Part shown: one piece after another, positions 1 to 6,595 of the stretch
Layout of the letters: each line of letters begins with the position of its first letter
Numbering within the stretch: the stretch's first letter is position 1
Assembly (NCBI GenBank): GCA_958427375.1
Contig: CAUABY010000120.1
Coordinates: 1 to 6,682 of the forward strand
Direction: 5' to 3'
DNA from: an uncultured Eubacteriales bacterium
GTDB taxonomy: Bacteria; Bacillota; Clostridia; Oscillospirales; Oscillospiraceae
Length of the DNA stretch: 6,682 nucleotides
The notes under the pieces: model-generated
The model's input: only the letters and a program-made list of their open reading frames with translations
Told to the model about the DNA's origin: nothing
The model's database searches: none
Made by a program: the position numbers and the translations under genes

Positions 1-3000
1 TCCGCCAGGACAACTTTTTCGACCATCTTGCCATCATTGGGCGTTGCGGTTACTGTAATTTCGTCATCATACCCGACCTTTGCATCCGCCGCGGCTTCCG
101 CACCGTTGACCGCAATTTTAACGTCGCCAGATGTGCTGTCAAAGTTCGCTGTTAGAGTTCCGACCTCGTAAATCGTCTCAAATTTGACATTGGAGGCAGG
201 CATCTTGAACATGATTTCAGTGGTATCGGACTCACAAACCACCGTTGCTGAATCGTCGGTAACCTTGACGTTCTTGTAATGAGGCAGCACGTTAATCACA
301 GCTTTGATTGTCTGGCCGACCTTAGCAGTGTTGGCGGGAACATCGTCCACGGTAACTGTCCAGCCGTCAGCCGTGATAGTATAGTCTATGGCTTCGCAGG
401 AGGCCACTACAGTTACAGGCTTGCTCAGGTCAATGCTCGTCGCAAACGAAGCGGGTATCACAAATTTCTGGTTCCCGTCTGCATCAGAGCTGGAGGAACT
501 TAACTCAATTGTCTGCTTGTTGTCATCAATATCGTAATACTCAAGCGTTACAGACACGGGAGCATTATAGCCGCTGTTGGCCTTGATGTACACGTCCGCG
601 GGATTGGTGAGCGGCACCTGCTGAGGATGCGTTGCCGTGCCGTTTTCGATAGCATCTATCAGAGTATAGGTGTTCTCATCGTCCACGCGCTGGAATCTGA
701 CATAGAGCTCTAAGGTCTTGCCTTCCTCAACATAAGGCATGGTGAAGTAGAAGAGACCATTCTTGCTCTCGACCGCCACTGGTATGGTATCCGTTCCGGC
801 GGTCAGTACTGCCCGGACCTCACCATCAACGATATCATAGCGGGTGTCCATATTTGCCTTATTGCGGGAGACGACGACCGTCTTGCCGGTGGGAATACCG
901 CTTGCGATGTCGGGGCCGTTTAAACCACCACGCTCAATGCTTATCGCCTTCTCTTCAACCGTCAAATCAACCTTGTAGCTTCTGCTGGCGTCAGTATCAT
1001 CAGAACTGAAAGTGTATTTGATGGAGAGAGCGTTACCCACGGGGACAAAGACCGCTTCAACAACTACATCGGACTTGGGCAGGCCCTCAAAGGGTTCGAT
1101 CCTGTTGTTGTCGAGCCTGACGCGCTCGCGGTACTCGCCGTTGCTGCTGGTATAGGTGATATAGATACCCTCAAGCTTGTAGCCAAGCTCAGGTACGATA
1201 TCGGTGATTGCAACCGCACTCTTCCACTGACCCTGGTAAGGCACAGTGAAGCTGCCGTGCTCGGAATCAATCTTGGTAATGCCATAGGTGGCCTTATCGT
1301 AGTTTGCGCTGATTCTTACGCTGCTGAGAGGCATCGTGAAGGTGTATCTGGTATCGGAAACGATGGTGATGGGCACATTGCTGCCGTCCTCTCTCGTTAC
1401 CGTGATGGGATAGCCGTCACCGTCATCATCATAGAGTGCGAAGCCTTCTCTGGATTCACTGATGACTGTAACCTTGGTCCCCTCCGGGAACTTCCGGTCA
1501 ACTATCGTGTTCATGTCATAGACAACACCGTTGATGGAAACCTTGAGGATGCCCTTTTCAAGGCCGTCCTCCGCCCTATCTACAGGCTCAATCGTAATCT
1601 TGTGGTTCATGTCAACAAAAGCCTCAGAGACATCGACAGTGACGCTGTAGTCGCTGACGCCGATATCAGTAAGCTTCGGCATCTTGAAGCTGAGCACACC
1701 GTAATAGCTCAGAATGCTGCAATCAATCTTGCCTGTAGTACTGTTATCGCCCGCCCAGGTTACTTTGACCTTGGATTTGTCAATCTGGTAGCCGGTTGCG
1801 GGGTAGAGACGGATGTTCATCACCGCTCCGGCGGCTCCGCTCTCCACAGCGCCGAGCGCCGTCATAACCTCTGCTCTGCCCATGCTGAGGGACTTGTTAT
1901 CCTCGCCGTAAACAATGGTAATCTTATAGCTCGGAATCTTCTTGAAGGAGACATCCACATAGACATCCTTTTGCGTATCGGGCATGGGGAACTGATAGTT
2001 GCCTGTCAGATCGTTCTTCTTTACAGTCTCCTTATCATGGTAGACGCCGTCTTTATCATGGTAGCTGACGGTTATTGTGTCGAGCTCATAACCTATTGCG
2101 CACTTGGGAACAACGGTGACGTTGTTGCCCTTGCCCGCATAGGCGGTCTGCGGCTTGACCTCATTATCGCTGAGAGTCTTGCCGAGGATGGTGTAGCTGT
2201 TGCCAATCTTGGCACTGTCAACGCCGTCAACCTTAGGATTATTGGCAATTACCTTGCCTTTTTCGGTGAAGTTGACAGAGACTCTGATATCGCAGTCCGG
2301 CATGATGAATCTGTTGCCGTCTGCAAGCGTATGTGTGCTGCCATCGGCATAAGTGACAATGATATTGCCGGCAGTCAGGTTCGTGGCAACGCTCAGGATA
2401 TTGACCTGGAGCTCAACGCCCGCACCGACACGGGAAACAGGCTGACCGTTGATAACAGCGGTTACATTGAACGTGCCCTTAGTGCTGTTGCTCCTATCAA
2501 TGACGACGTTATGATAGATGTAGAACTTTGCGCTGACGGTTACGGGGTAATCAGGCATGGTAAACTCGCCCGCGTCGCCGTAGTAGACTACAGTGCTGCT
2601 GTCGCCGGTCTTGGTGACGGTGATGATGTAGTTATAGAAAGCCTTGCTGGAAGAGCCCTTGACGGTGACCTTCTGGCCGACCTTGGCGCTGTTGACCTCT
2701 TTGCCGTCAACATATGTCTTTAATGTGCCCTCGCTGTTTTCCACCGTCTTGATGGCAAACACAGCCTGAGAGGTGGGCTTGACGACCGCGACGATGGTGA
2801 CAGGCTCAGCCGGCATGACGAAGCTCATCTTATCAAGCTCAACAGTCTTGTTGAAGTCGTCATAATAGACATAGATAGACTCAAGGGTGTAGTTCTCGTC
2901 GGGCTTGACATCAACAGTCACGGTCTCGCCGGTCTTGGCGCGGGTGACCTCGGTCGTGCCGACCTTGGTGACTATCTTGCCGTTGGAGATATCGGTATAG

Positions 3001-3539
3001 ATATTGTTGCCCATGCTGGGTTTGTAATTGGGGTCTACCTTGAAGCTGGCAGTGACCGTTACAGGGAAGTTGGGCATGGTGAACTTGCCGTTCTCAACTG
3101 CGATGGTGTCACGGTAGTCATTATATGTAACTCTGATATTGTCAAGGATGAAGCCGGTGGCCGGGGTGGTCTTGACCTCAACCTGTGCGCCCGCGTACGC
3201 CTTGTCCACGCGCTGATTGCTGACCATGACGGCCACACTGCCGTTGGAAGGCGCGTCGACCTTGATCTCAGACTGCACCGCCTTCTTGAAGGTCACGCTG
3301 ATGGTGACGGAGTAAGAGGGCATGACAAAGCTGCTGTTGCTGACAGTGACCGCGGTAGCCGCGTCGCCGACCTTGACAACCTTGATGCTGTCGACAGCAT
3401 AGCCGGTCTCAGGAGAGCAGACGACATTGACAGTCTGTCCTGCGGAAGCGGTCTTGACGCTCTTGCCGCCGACCTGAAGGTCGAAGCTGCCGTTCTCGGC
3501 GTTCTGGCTGACGAGGTTGAAGTAGCCGGAATTGTTGAC
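1..3539 (-). repeat. Tandem array of divergent InlB-type B-repeats within the giant protein
   Basis: About twelve complete protein-level repeat units and the start of another. Each runs roughly as N-G-x-V … A-G-x-x-V-x-V … P-x-x-G-Y-x-L-D-x-I-x-V-x-Y … F-T-M-P-x(3)-V-T-V-x-A-x-F. The Met (or its replacement) of the 'MP' signature falls at residues 347, 429, 516, 602, 687, 793, 894, 1010, 1094 (degenerate, GLPKSDVVVEAVF), 1208, 1302 (VIP) and 1387. The last unit starts near 1398 and is cut by the window edge. The first five signatures are 82-87 residues apart; later ones vary from 84 to 116. The units are strongly diverged in sequence, so this is an old repeat array rather than a recent DNA-level expansion. 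The family assignment rests on my memory of the consensus; a profile search would settle it. Confidence 0.85.
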
Positions 3540-4361
3540 GGAGCCGTTGGTATTGGAGCCGCCGCTGCTGCCAGTGCCGCCATTGACGATAGTGTTGGAG
3601 TCAACAACGCCCGGAACGGGGATGTACAGCGTCTCGCCGATGCGGAACAGGCCGAGGTTTTCGCGGTTATTGAGCGCCTGAAGCTTTCTGAGGTTGCTGT
3701 TGTAGTCCAGAGCATAGCTGCCGCAGACAATGTTGTACGCGCTCTCGCCGGATCTCATGGTGTGAGCCATGACGGTGGTATATGTAGTGTTAGGCAGTCC
3801 GGGAGAAGTGGTGGGCAGAACGAGAGTCTGACCCGCCTGTACGGAGTTGATGTTCTTGAGATTGTTGAGCTTGACTATCTGGTTCTGATAAGTCTTGTAG
3901 CTCAGACCCATATTGGCATAAATGGTGCCGATAGTCTCGCCCTTCTGCACGGTGTAGGTGACAAGGTAATATGCCACGCGGTCACCGGCGGGCAGGTTTA
4001 TTACACTGCCGGTATTTAATCCGGAGCCGTTGGTGCCGCCAGTCGCGCCGCCGCCGACAACGGAGGACGAGCCGCCCGAAAGAGCTGCCGCCGCCGCGTT
4101 GCTGACAGGCAGGACAACCTTAGCACCTACCGGAAGCTTGCTGAACTGACTCTCGTCGGTCACGCCGTTGAGGGTCATGATCAGATTCTTGTAGGTATAG
4201 TAGTCTATACCGTACTTCTGGCACAGGCCGACAACCGTATCGCCGGAGCTCAAAGAGACAGTAGCAACATTCGCGTCTGCGGATGCGCTTATCGTGAATC
4301 CTGAGAACAGAGACACCAGCATCACGACCGTCAGCAGAAAACTGATTAGCCGTTTTTTCAT
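1..4361 (-). CDS. Giant secreted LysM / InlB-type repeat surface protein (3' end beyond the left edge)
   Basis: I translated this frame by hand from the ATG at 4361 to base 3: 1453 codons with no stop, so the gene is partial and its C-terminus is unseen. Residues 1-28 form a Sec signal peptide (basic KKR, hydrophobic core, A-S-A cleavage site). Three LysM-like modules follow at about 34-86, 134-184 and 197-250. The middle one is the most canonical (YTVQKGET…LNN…AGQTLVLP). The first and second are separated by a Gly/Ser/Asn linker (95-130), and a similar linker (255-278) leads into the stalk. From about 275 onward the protein is a chain of about 85-115-residue beta-rich repeats ending in F-x-M-P-x(3)-V-T-V-x-A-x-F, typical of divergent InlB B-repeats (Pfam Flg_new_2-like). 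LysM binds peptidoglycan glycan, so a wall-anchored extracellular stalk is likely; the ligand or partner is unknown. The start is fixed by AGGGGG nine bases upstream. The N-terminus is paralogous to the gene just upstream. Confidence 0.93.
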   Translation of the reverse strand, partial: MKKRLISFLLTVVMLVSLFSGFTISASADANVATVSLSSGDTVVGLCQKYGIDYYTYKNLIMTLNGVTDESQFSKLPVGAKVVLPVSNAAAAALSGGSSSVVGGGATGGTNGSGLNTGSVINLPAGDRVAYYLVTYTVQKGETIGTIYANMGLSYKTYQNQIVKLNNLKNINSVQAGQTLVLPTTSPGLPNTTYTTVMAHTMRSGESAYNIVCGSYALDYNSNLRKLQALNNRENLGLFRIGETLYIPVPGVVDSNTIVNGGTGSSGGSNTNGSVNNSGYFNLVSQNAENGSFDLQVGGKSVKTASAGQTVNVVCSPETGYAVDSIKVVKVGDAATAVTVSNSSFVMPSYSVTISVTFKKAVQSEIKVDAPSNGSVAVMVSNQRVDKAYAGAQVEVKTTPATGFILDNIRVTYNDYRDTIAVENGKFTMPNFPVTVTASFKVDPNYKPSMGNNIYTDISNGKIVTKVGTTEVTRAKTGETVTVDVKPDENYTLESIYVYYDDFNKTVELDKMSFVMPAEPVTIVAVVKPTSQAVFAIKTVENSEGTLKTYVDGKEVNSAKVGQKVTVKGSSSKAFYNYIITVTKTGDSSTVVYYGDAGEFTMPDYPVTVSAKFYIYHNVVIDRSNSTKGTFNVTAVINGQPVSRVGAGVELQVNILSVATNLTAGNIIVTYADGSTHTLADGNRFIMPDCDIRVSVNFTEKGKVIANNPKVDGVDSAKIGNSYTILGKTLSDNEVKPQTAYAGKGNNVTVVPKCAIGYELDTITVSYHDKDGVYHDKETVKKNDLTGNYQFPMPDTQKDVYVDVSFKKIPSYKITIVYGEDNKSLSMGRAEVMTALGAVESGAAGAVMNIRLYPATGYQIDKSKVKVTWAGDNSTTGKIDCSILSYYGVLSFKMPKLTDIGVSDYSVTVDVSEAFVDMNHKITIEPVDRAEDGLEKGILKVSINGVVYDMNTIVDRKFPEGTKVTVISESREGFALYDDDGDGYPITVTREDGSNVPITIVSDTRYTFTMPLSSVRISANYDKATYGITKIDSEHGSFTVPYQGQWKSAVAITDIVPELGYKLEGIYITYTSSNGEYRERVRLDNNRIEPFEGLPKSDVVVEAVFVPVGNALSIKYTFSSDDTDASRSYKVDLTVEEKAISIERGGLNGPDIASGIPTGKTVVVSRNKANMDTRYDIVDGEVRAVLTAGTDTIPVAVESKNGLFYFTMPYVEEGKTLELYVRFQRVDDENTYTLIDAIENGTATHPQQVPLTNPADVYIKANSGYNAPVSVTLEYYDIDDNKQTIELSSSSSDADGNQKFVIPASFATSIDLSKPVTVVASCEAIDYTITADGWTVTVDDVPANTAKVGQTIKAVINVLPHYKNVKVTDDSATVVCESDTTEIMFKMPASNVKFETIYEVGTLTANFDSTSGDVKIAVNGAEAAADAKVGYDDEITVTATPNDGKMVEKVVLA

Positions 4362-4370
4362 GGATTTGCT

Positions 4371-4376
4371 CCCCCT
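4371..4376 (-). promoter_or_regulatory. Ribosome binding site of the giant LysM gene
   Basis: On the minus strand AGGGGG, continuing into AG, lies nine bases before the ATG at 4361. It decides the start: no other in-frame ATG is closer to the signal peptide. The surrounding TTAGGGGGA is shared exactly with the leader of the upstream paralogue. Confidence 0.8.
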
Positions 4377-4379
4377 AAC

Positions 4380-4396
4380 CGACCCTTTCCGGGTCG
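4380..4396 (-). promoter_or_regulatory. Stem-loop adjacent to the Shine-Dalgarno of the giant LysM gene
   Basis: Perfect 6-bp stem, CGACCC against GGGTCG, with a 5-base loop (GGAAA on the minus strand). In the mRNA of the giant gene it ends three bases before the AGGGGG site, so it sits in the untranslated leader and could affect ribosome access. Read on the plus strand it is followed by AAATTTTTTT, which resembles an intrinsic terminator, but no plus-strand gene exists that would need it. It might block antisense transcription. The structure is seen; its role is inferred. Confidence 0.4.
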
Positions 4397-4459
4397 AAAT
4401 TTTTTTCTTTGCTTATCTCCGCCAGCCCTAATCCGGCGAAGCACACGAAATTTATAAGC

Positions 4460-4491
4460 TCAGTTCCCTGCCCTTGCGGGCAGAGAGCTGA
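4460..4491 (-). other. Long stem-loop with GNRA tetraloop between the two LysM genes
   Basis: The arms 4461-4473 and 4478-4490 pair over 13 positions with one G-U wobble and one mismatch, extended by an outer A-T pair. On the minus strand the loop is GCAA, a GNRA tetraloop, closed by six uninterrupted pairs (CTGCCC/GGGCAG). It begins about 15 bases after the stop of the small LysM gene. It is followed by AGCTTATAAATTT rather than a clean T run, so it is not a textbook intrinsic terminator. A partial terminator, an attenuator for the downstream giant gene or a 3'-end-protecting hairpin are all possible. The rest of this 143-base gap holds a weak TATAAA at about 4452-4457 with no credible -35, so I do not call a promoter there. 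Confidence 0.5.
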
Positions 4492-4504
4492 AAACTTTAC
4501 TTTT

Positions 4505-5287
4505 TTACGCGGCTGAGATCGTGCCGCTTATCGGGATGTAGAGGATTTCCCCTACCTTGAAGGCGGCGAGATTATCCTTGCCGTTGACGGTCTGCAAAAG
4601 CTCCTGATTGGTCTTGAAGTCCATTCCGTAACCGGAGGTGATGATATTATAGACCGTCTCGCCGGAGCTCATCTTGTGCGCCATCACCGTGTACGCCACA
4701 TCCGCCTCGTTACCTACCACGGTCGTGGGCAGGAGCATGTCCTTGCCGACGCCGATTTTATTGAAGCTTGAGATATTGTTGAGCGCGAGTATCTGGTTGG
4801 CATAGGTCTTGTAGCCGATCCCCCAGCCCTTGTAGATGCTGTTTATCGTCTCTCCCGACTGGAAGCTGTGGTGTACTATATAGTAACCGACGCTGTCGCT
4901 GGGGAGAATCGAATTTGCGATGCCGGGAACCTTGGAAGCATTGGCATTGTTAGAATTCGTCTGTCCGCTGCCCGGCGTGATAGTGACGCTCGTCGTGGCT
5001 TTGGCCAGGCTTTTGGCCGCCGCGTCAGACACCGGCACGGCGAAATACTCGCCGACCTTGATGTTGGTAAACTGGCTCTCCTCACTGACATTGTTCAGCG
5101 CCATGACAAGATTCTTATAGCTGTAATAGTCAACGCCGAACTTCTGGCAGATGCCGACAACCGTATCGCCGGACTGCACCTGCACAATTGTCACCGTCGG
5201 CTCAGCACTGGCCGTGACCGTGAGCACAGAGGCCATAGAAACCGTCATAACTACCGCAAGCAAAAGGCTTAATAATCTTTTTCTCAT
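4505..5287 (-). CDS. Secreted protein with three LysM-like modules (short paralogue)
   Basis: Complete gene of 260 aa. Residues 1-28 are a Sec signal peptide (MRKR, a hydrophobic core rich in Leu/Val, A-S-A before EP). LysM-like modules lie at about 34-86 (QSGDTVVGICQKFG … VGEYFAVPV), 138-189 (FQSGETINSIYKGWG … LLPTT) and 201-253 (MSSGETVYNI … VGEILYIPI), with a Ser/Asn/Thr/Gly-rich linker at about 97-130. The protein ends seven residues after the last module, with no enzyme domain, membrane anchor or sortase motif. It is expected to be exported and to bind peptidoglycan non-covalently; no catalytic role can be seen. It is collinear with residues 1-251 of the giant protein encoded just downstream, at about half identity and with no gaps within the modules. 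A good AGGGGG site seven bases before the ATG and a promoter candidate upstream suggest its own transcription unit, possibly reading on into the giant gene. Confidence 0.93.
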   Translation of the reverse strand: MRKRLLSLLLAVVMTVSMASVLTVTASAEPTVTIVQVQSGDTVVGICQKFGVDYYSYKNLVMALNNVSEESQFTNIKVGEYFAVPVSDAAAKSLAKATTSVTITPGSGQTNSNNANASKVPGIANSILPSDSVGYYIVHHSFQSGETINSIYKGWGIGYKTYANQILALNNISSFNKIGVGKDMLLPTTVVGNEADVAYTVMAHKMSSGETVYNIITSGYGMDFKTNQELLQTVNGKDNLAAFKVGEILYIPISGTISAA

Positions 5288-5294
5288 TGCTCTT

Positions 5295-5300
5295 CCCCCT
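5295..5300 (-). promoter_or_regulatory. Ribosome binding site of the short LysM gene
   Basis: AGGGGG on the minus strand, seven bases before the ATG at 5287. It is embedded in TTAGGGGGA, the same nine bases as in the leader of the downstream paralogue. Confidence 0.8.
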
Positions 5301-5377
5301 AAAGTTCTGCTGTGCTTTATGCCCTTGCCTTACTTGACGTACACACCTACAGATTTGTTCCCTATGTTTCGGTTACA

Positions 5378-5406
5378 ATATTACTACAAGTTCAAACAAA
5401 TTGCAA
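5378..5406 (-). promoter_or_regulatory. Candidate sigma-A promoter for the short LysM gene
   Basis: On the minus strand TTGCAA (5406-5401, four of six matches to TTGACA) is separated by exactly 17 bases from TAATAT (5383-5378, four of six matches to TATAAT). The 45 or so bases upstream of the -35 are very AT-rich with A/T runs, like an UP element. Transcription would begin near 5370, giving a leader of about 80 bases before the ATG at 5287. This sits in the 216-base gap after galE. That gap has no convincing intrinsic terminator for galE. Confidence 0.45.
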
Positions 5407-5503
5407 GAGAATATTTTCAAAAATATCGAAAAAATTACAAAGAAATTTCATTTTACGGGTTCGCGGGTTTACATAAGTTTCCGGCATGTGCAATTTAGCT
5501 AAA

Positions 5504-6520
5504 TTAATCATCGTAACCCATGGGGTTTTTCGTCTGCCATGCCCAAGTGTCGCGGCACATATCGTCAAGATCGTACTGCGCGCTCCAGCCGAGAAGCCGC
5601 TGGCTCTTGTCGGGGCTGGCGTAAACTGTGGCGATATCGCCGGGGCGGCGGTCGACAATCTCATACGGGACGGGGCGGCCGGTGACGCGCTCGAATGCCT
5701 TGACCATGTCAAGCACGCTGTAGCCCTTGCCGGTGCCGAGGTTGAAAACGCTCTCGCCGCGGTTATGCTGCATATACTCAATGGCCGCGACATGGCCGCG
5801 GGCGAGGTCGACAACGTGAATATAGTCGCGAACGCCTGTACCGTCGGGTGTGTCATAGTCATTGCCGAAAACATTGAGGTGGTCGCGGCGGCCGATGGCG
5901 ACCTGAGAGATATAGGGCATGAGGTTATTGGGTATGCCCTGCGGGTCCTCACCGATGAGGCCGCTGGAGTGCGCGCCGATGGGGTTGAAGTAGCGCAGGA
6001 GGACAACCGACCAGTCGTCAACGGCCTTGGCGGTGTCGCGCAGGATCTGCTCGTTCATGTACTTTGTCCAGCCATAGGGGTTGGTGCAATGGCCGGTATT
6101 GGAAGTCTCCGCGAGGGGCACGGTGTTATCCGCAGAGTAGACCGTGGCCGAGGAGGAGAAAACTATGTTCTTCACATTGTGGTCGCGCATAGCCTCGCAC
6201 AGGCGCACGGTGGAGAAGAGGTTATTGTCATAGTACTCCAGCGGCATCTGCACCGATTCGCCCACGGCCTTGAGCCCGGCGAAGTGGATAACGCAGTCAA
6301 TATTATGCTTTTCAAAAATTTCGTCGAGCGCCTTGCGGCTGCGCACATCCTCCTGATAGAAGTCAAGATGCTTGCCGGTAATCTGCTCAACGCGCTCAAT
6401 CGCCTTGGCCTTGGAGTTGACGAGGTTATCAATAACGACGACCTCCATCCCCTTATTGAGCAGCTCCACGCAGGTATGGCTGCCGATATATCCGGCGCCG
6501 CCGGTAACAAGAATTTTCAT
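5504..6520 (-). CDS. galE: UDP-glucose 4-epimerase
   Basis: GalE interconverts UDP-glucose and UDP-galactose in the cytoplasm using tightly bound NAD+ (Leloir pathway; precursor supply for surface glycans). Numbered from the ATG at 6520 the protein is 338 aa, the length of E. coli GalE. It has the Rossmann motif GGAGYIG (G7, G10, G13), the ribose-binding Asp in VIDNL (D31), FAGLKAVGES (about 80-89), SSSATVY with the catalytic Ser at 124, NPYGWTK with Tyr149 and Lys153, RYFNPIGAHSSG, the sugar-nucleotide segment ending GTGVRDYIHV (Arg231), NLGTGKGYSV, and RRPGDIA near the C-terminus. These numbers coincide with the E. coli enzyme. An in-frame ATG at 6526 would add Met-Gln, but it lies only three bases from AGGAG, so 6520 (nine bases) is preferred. 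All key residues are intact. It is followed after 216 bases by the LysM pair in the same direction; a functional link is only positional. Confidence 0.97.
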   Translation of the reverse strand: MKILVTGGAGYIGSHTCVELLNKGMEVVVIDNLVNSKAKAIERVEQITGKHLDFYQEDVRSRKALDEIFEKHNIDCVIHFAGLKAVGESVQMPLEYYDNNLFSTVRLCEAMRDHNVKNIVFSSSATVYSADNTVPLAETSNTGHCTNPYGWTKYMNEQILRDTAKAVDDWSVVLLRYFNPIGAHSSGLIGEDPQGIPNNLMPYISQVAIGRRDHLNVFGNDYDTPDGTGVRDYIHVVDLARGHVAAIEYMQHNRGESVFNLGTGKGYSVLDMVKAFERVTGRPVPYEIVDRRPGDIATVYASPDKSQRLLGWSAQYDLDDMCRDTWAWQTKNPMGYDD

Positions 6521-6529
6521 TTGCATTTT

Positions 6530-6534
6530 CTCCT
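6530..6534 (-). promoter_or_regulatory. Ribosome binding site of galE
   Basis: AGGAG on the minus strand within AAAAGGAGAAA. It lies three bases before the ATG at 6526 and nine before the ATG at 6520. The spacing favours the second ATG, which also gives the family-typical N-terminus MKILVTGG. Confidence 0.7.
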
Positions 6535-6595
6535 TTTATACTCATTTCTAACTAAAATCTTCAATTTTAATCAGAGCTTTTGTAGCATCTAAGAG

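Noticed and set aside
1257..2723. A 488-codon open plus-strand frame opposite the giant LysM gene
   Set aside because: Its triplets coincide exactly with the minus-strand codons, so its stops would arise only where the real gene uses TTA, CTA or TCA, which are rare here; its ending TAA is a TTA Leu codon of the real gene. The translation has no domain I recognise, while the minus frame has a signal peptide, LysM modules and repeats.
3293..3730. A minus-strand 145-codon frame inside the giant gene
   Set aside because: It is an Ala/Ser/Arg/Pro-rich out-of-frame translation of the linker and first repeat; the in-frame reading gives the clear repeat signature.
5407..5450. AT-rich imperfect palindrome (ATATTTT/AAAATAT) after galE as an intrinsic terminator
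   Set aside because: The stem is all A/T with almost no loop and no GC core. It is better read as AT-rich promoter-upstream DNA.
4868..5498. Plus-strand frames (4868-5272, 4920-5120, 5151-5498) over the short LysM gene and its upstream spacer
   Set aside because: They are shadows of the minus-strand LysM gene with biased, domain-free translations and no matching operon context. The minus-strand gene has a signal peptide, a Shine-Dalgarno and a paralogue next door.
6535..6561. TTGAAG…TATAAA as a galE promoter on the minus strand
   Set aside because: The TATAAA touches the Shine-Dalgarno, so transcription would start at or after the ribosome site, which is incompatible with the AGGAG used here.
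5486..6592. A 368-codon open plus-strand frame opposite galE
   Set aside because: Same codon-on-codon register as galE, so it is a mirror of galE codon usage. GalE itself is complete with every catalytic motif.
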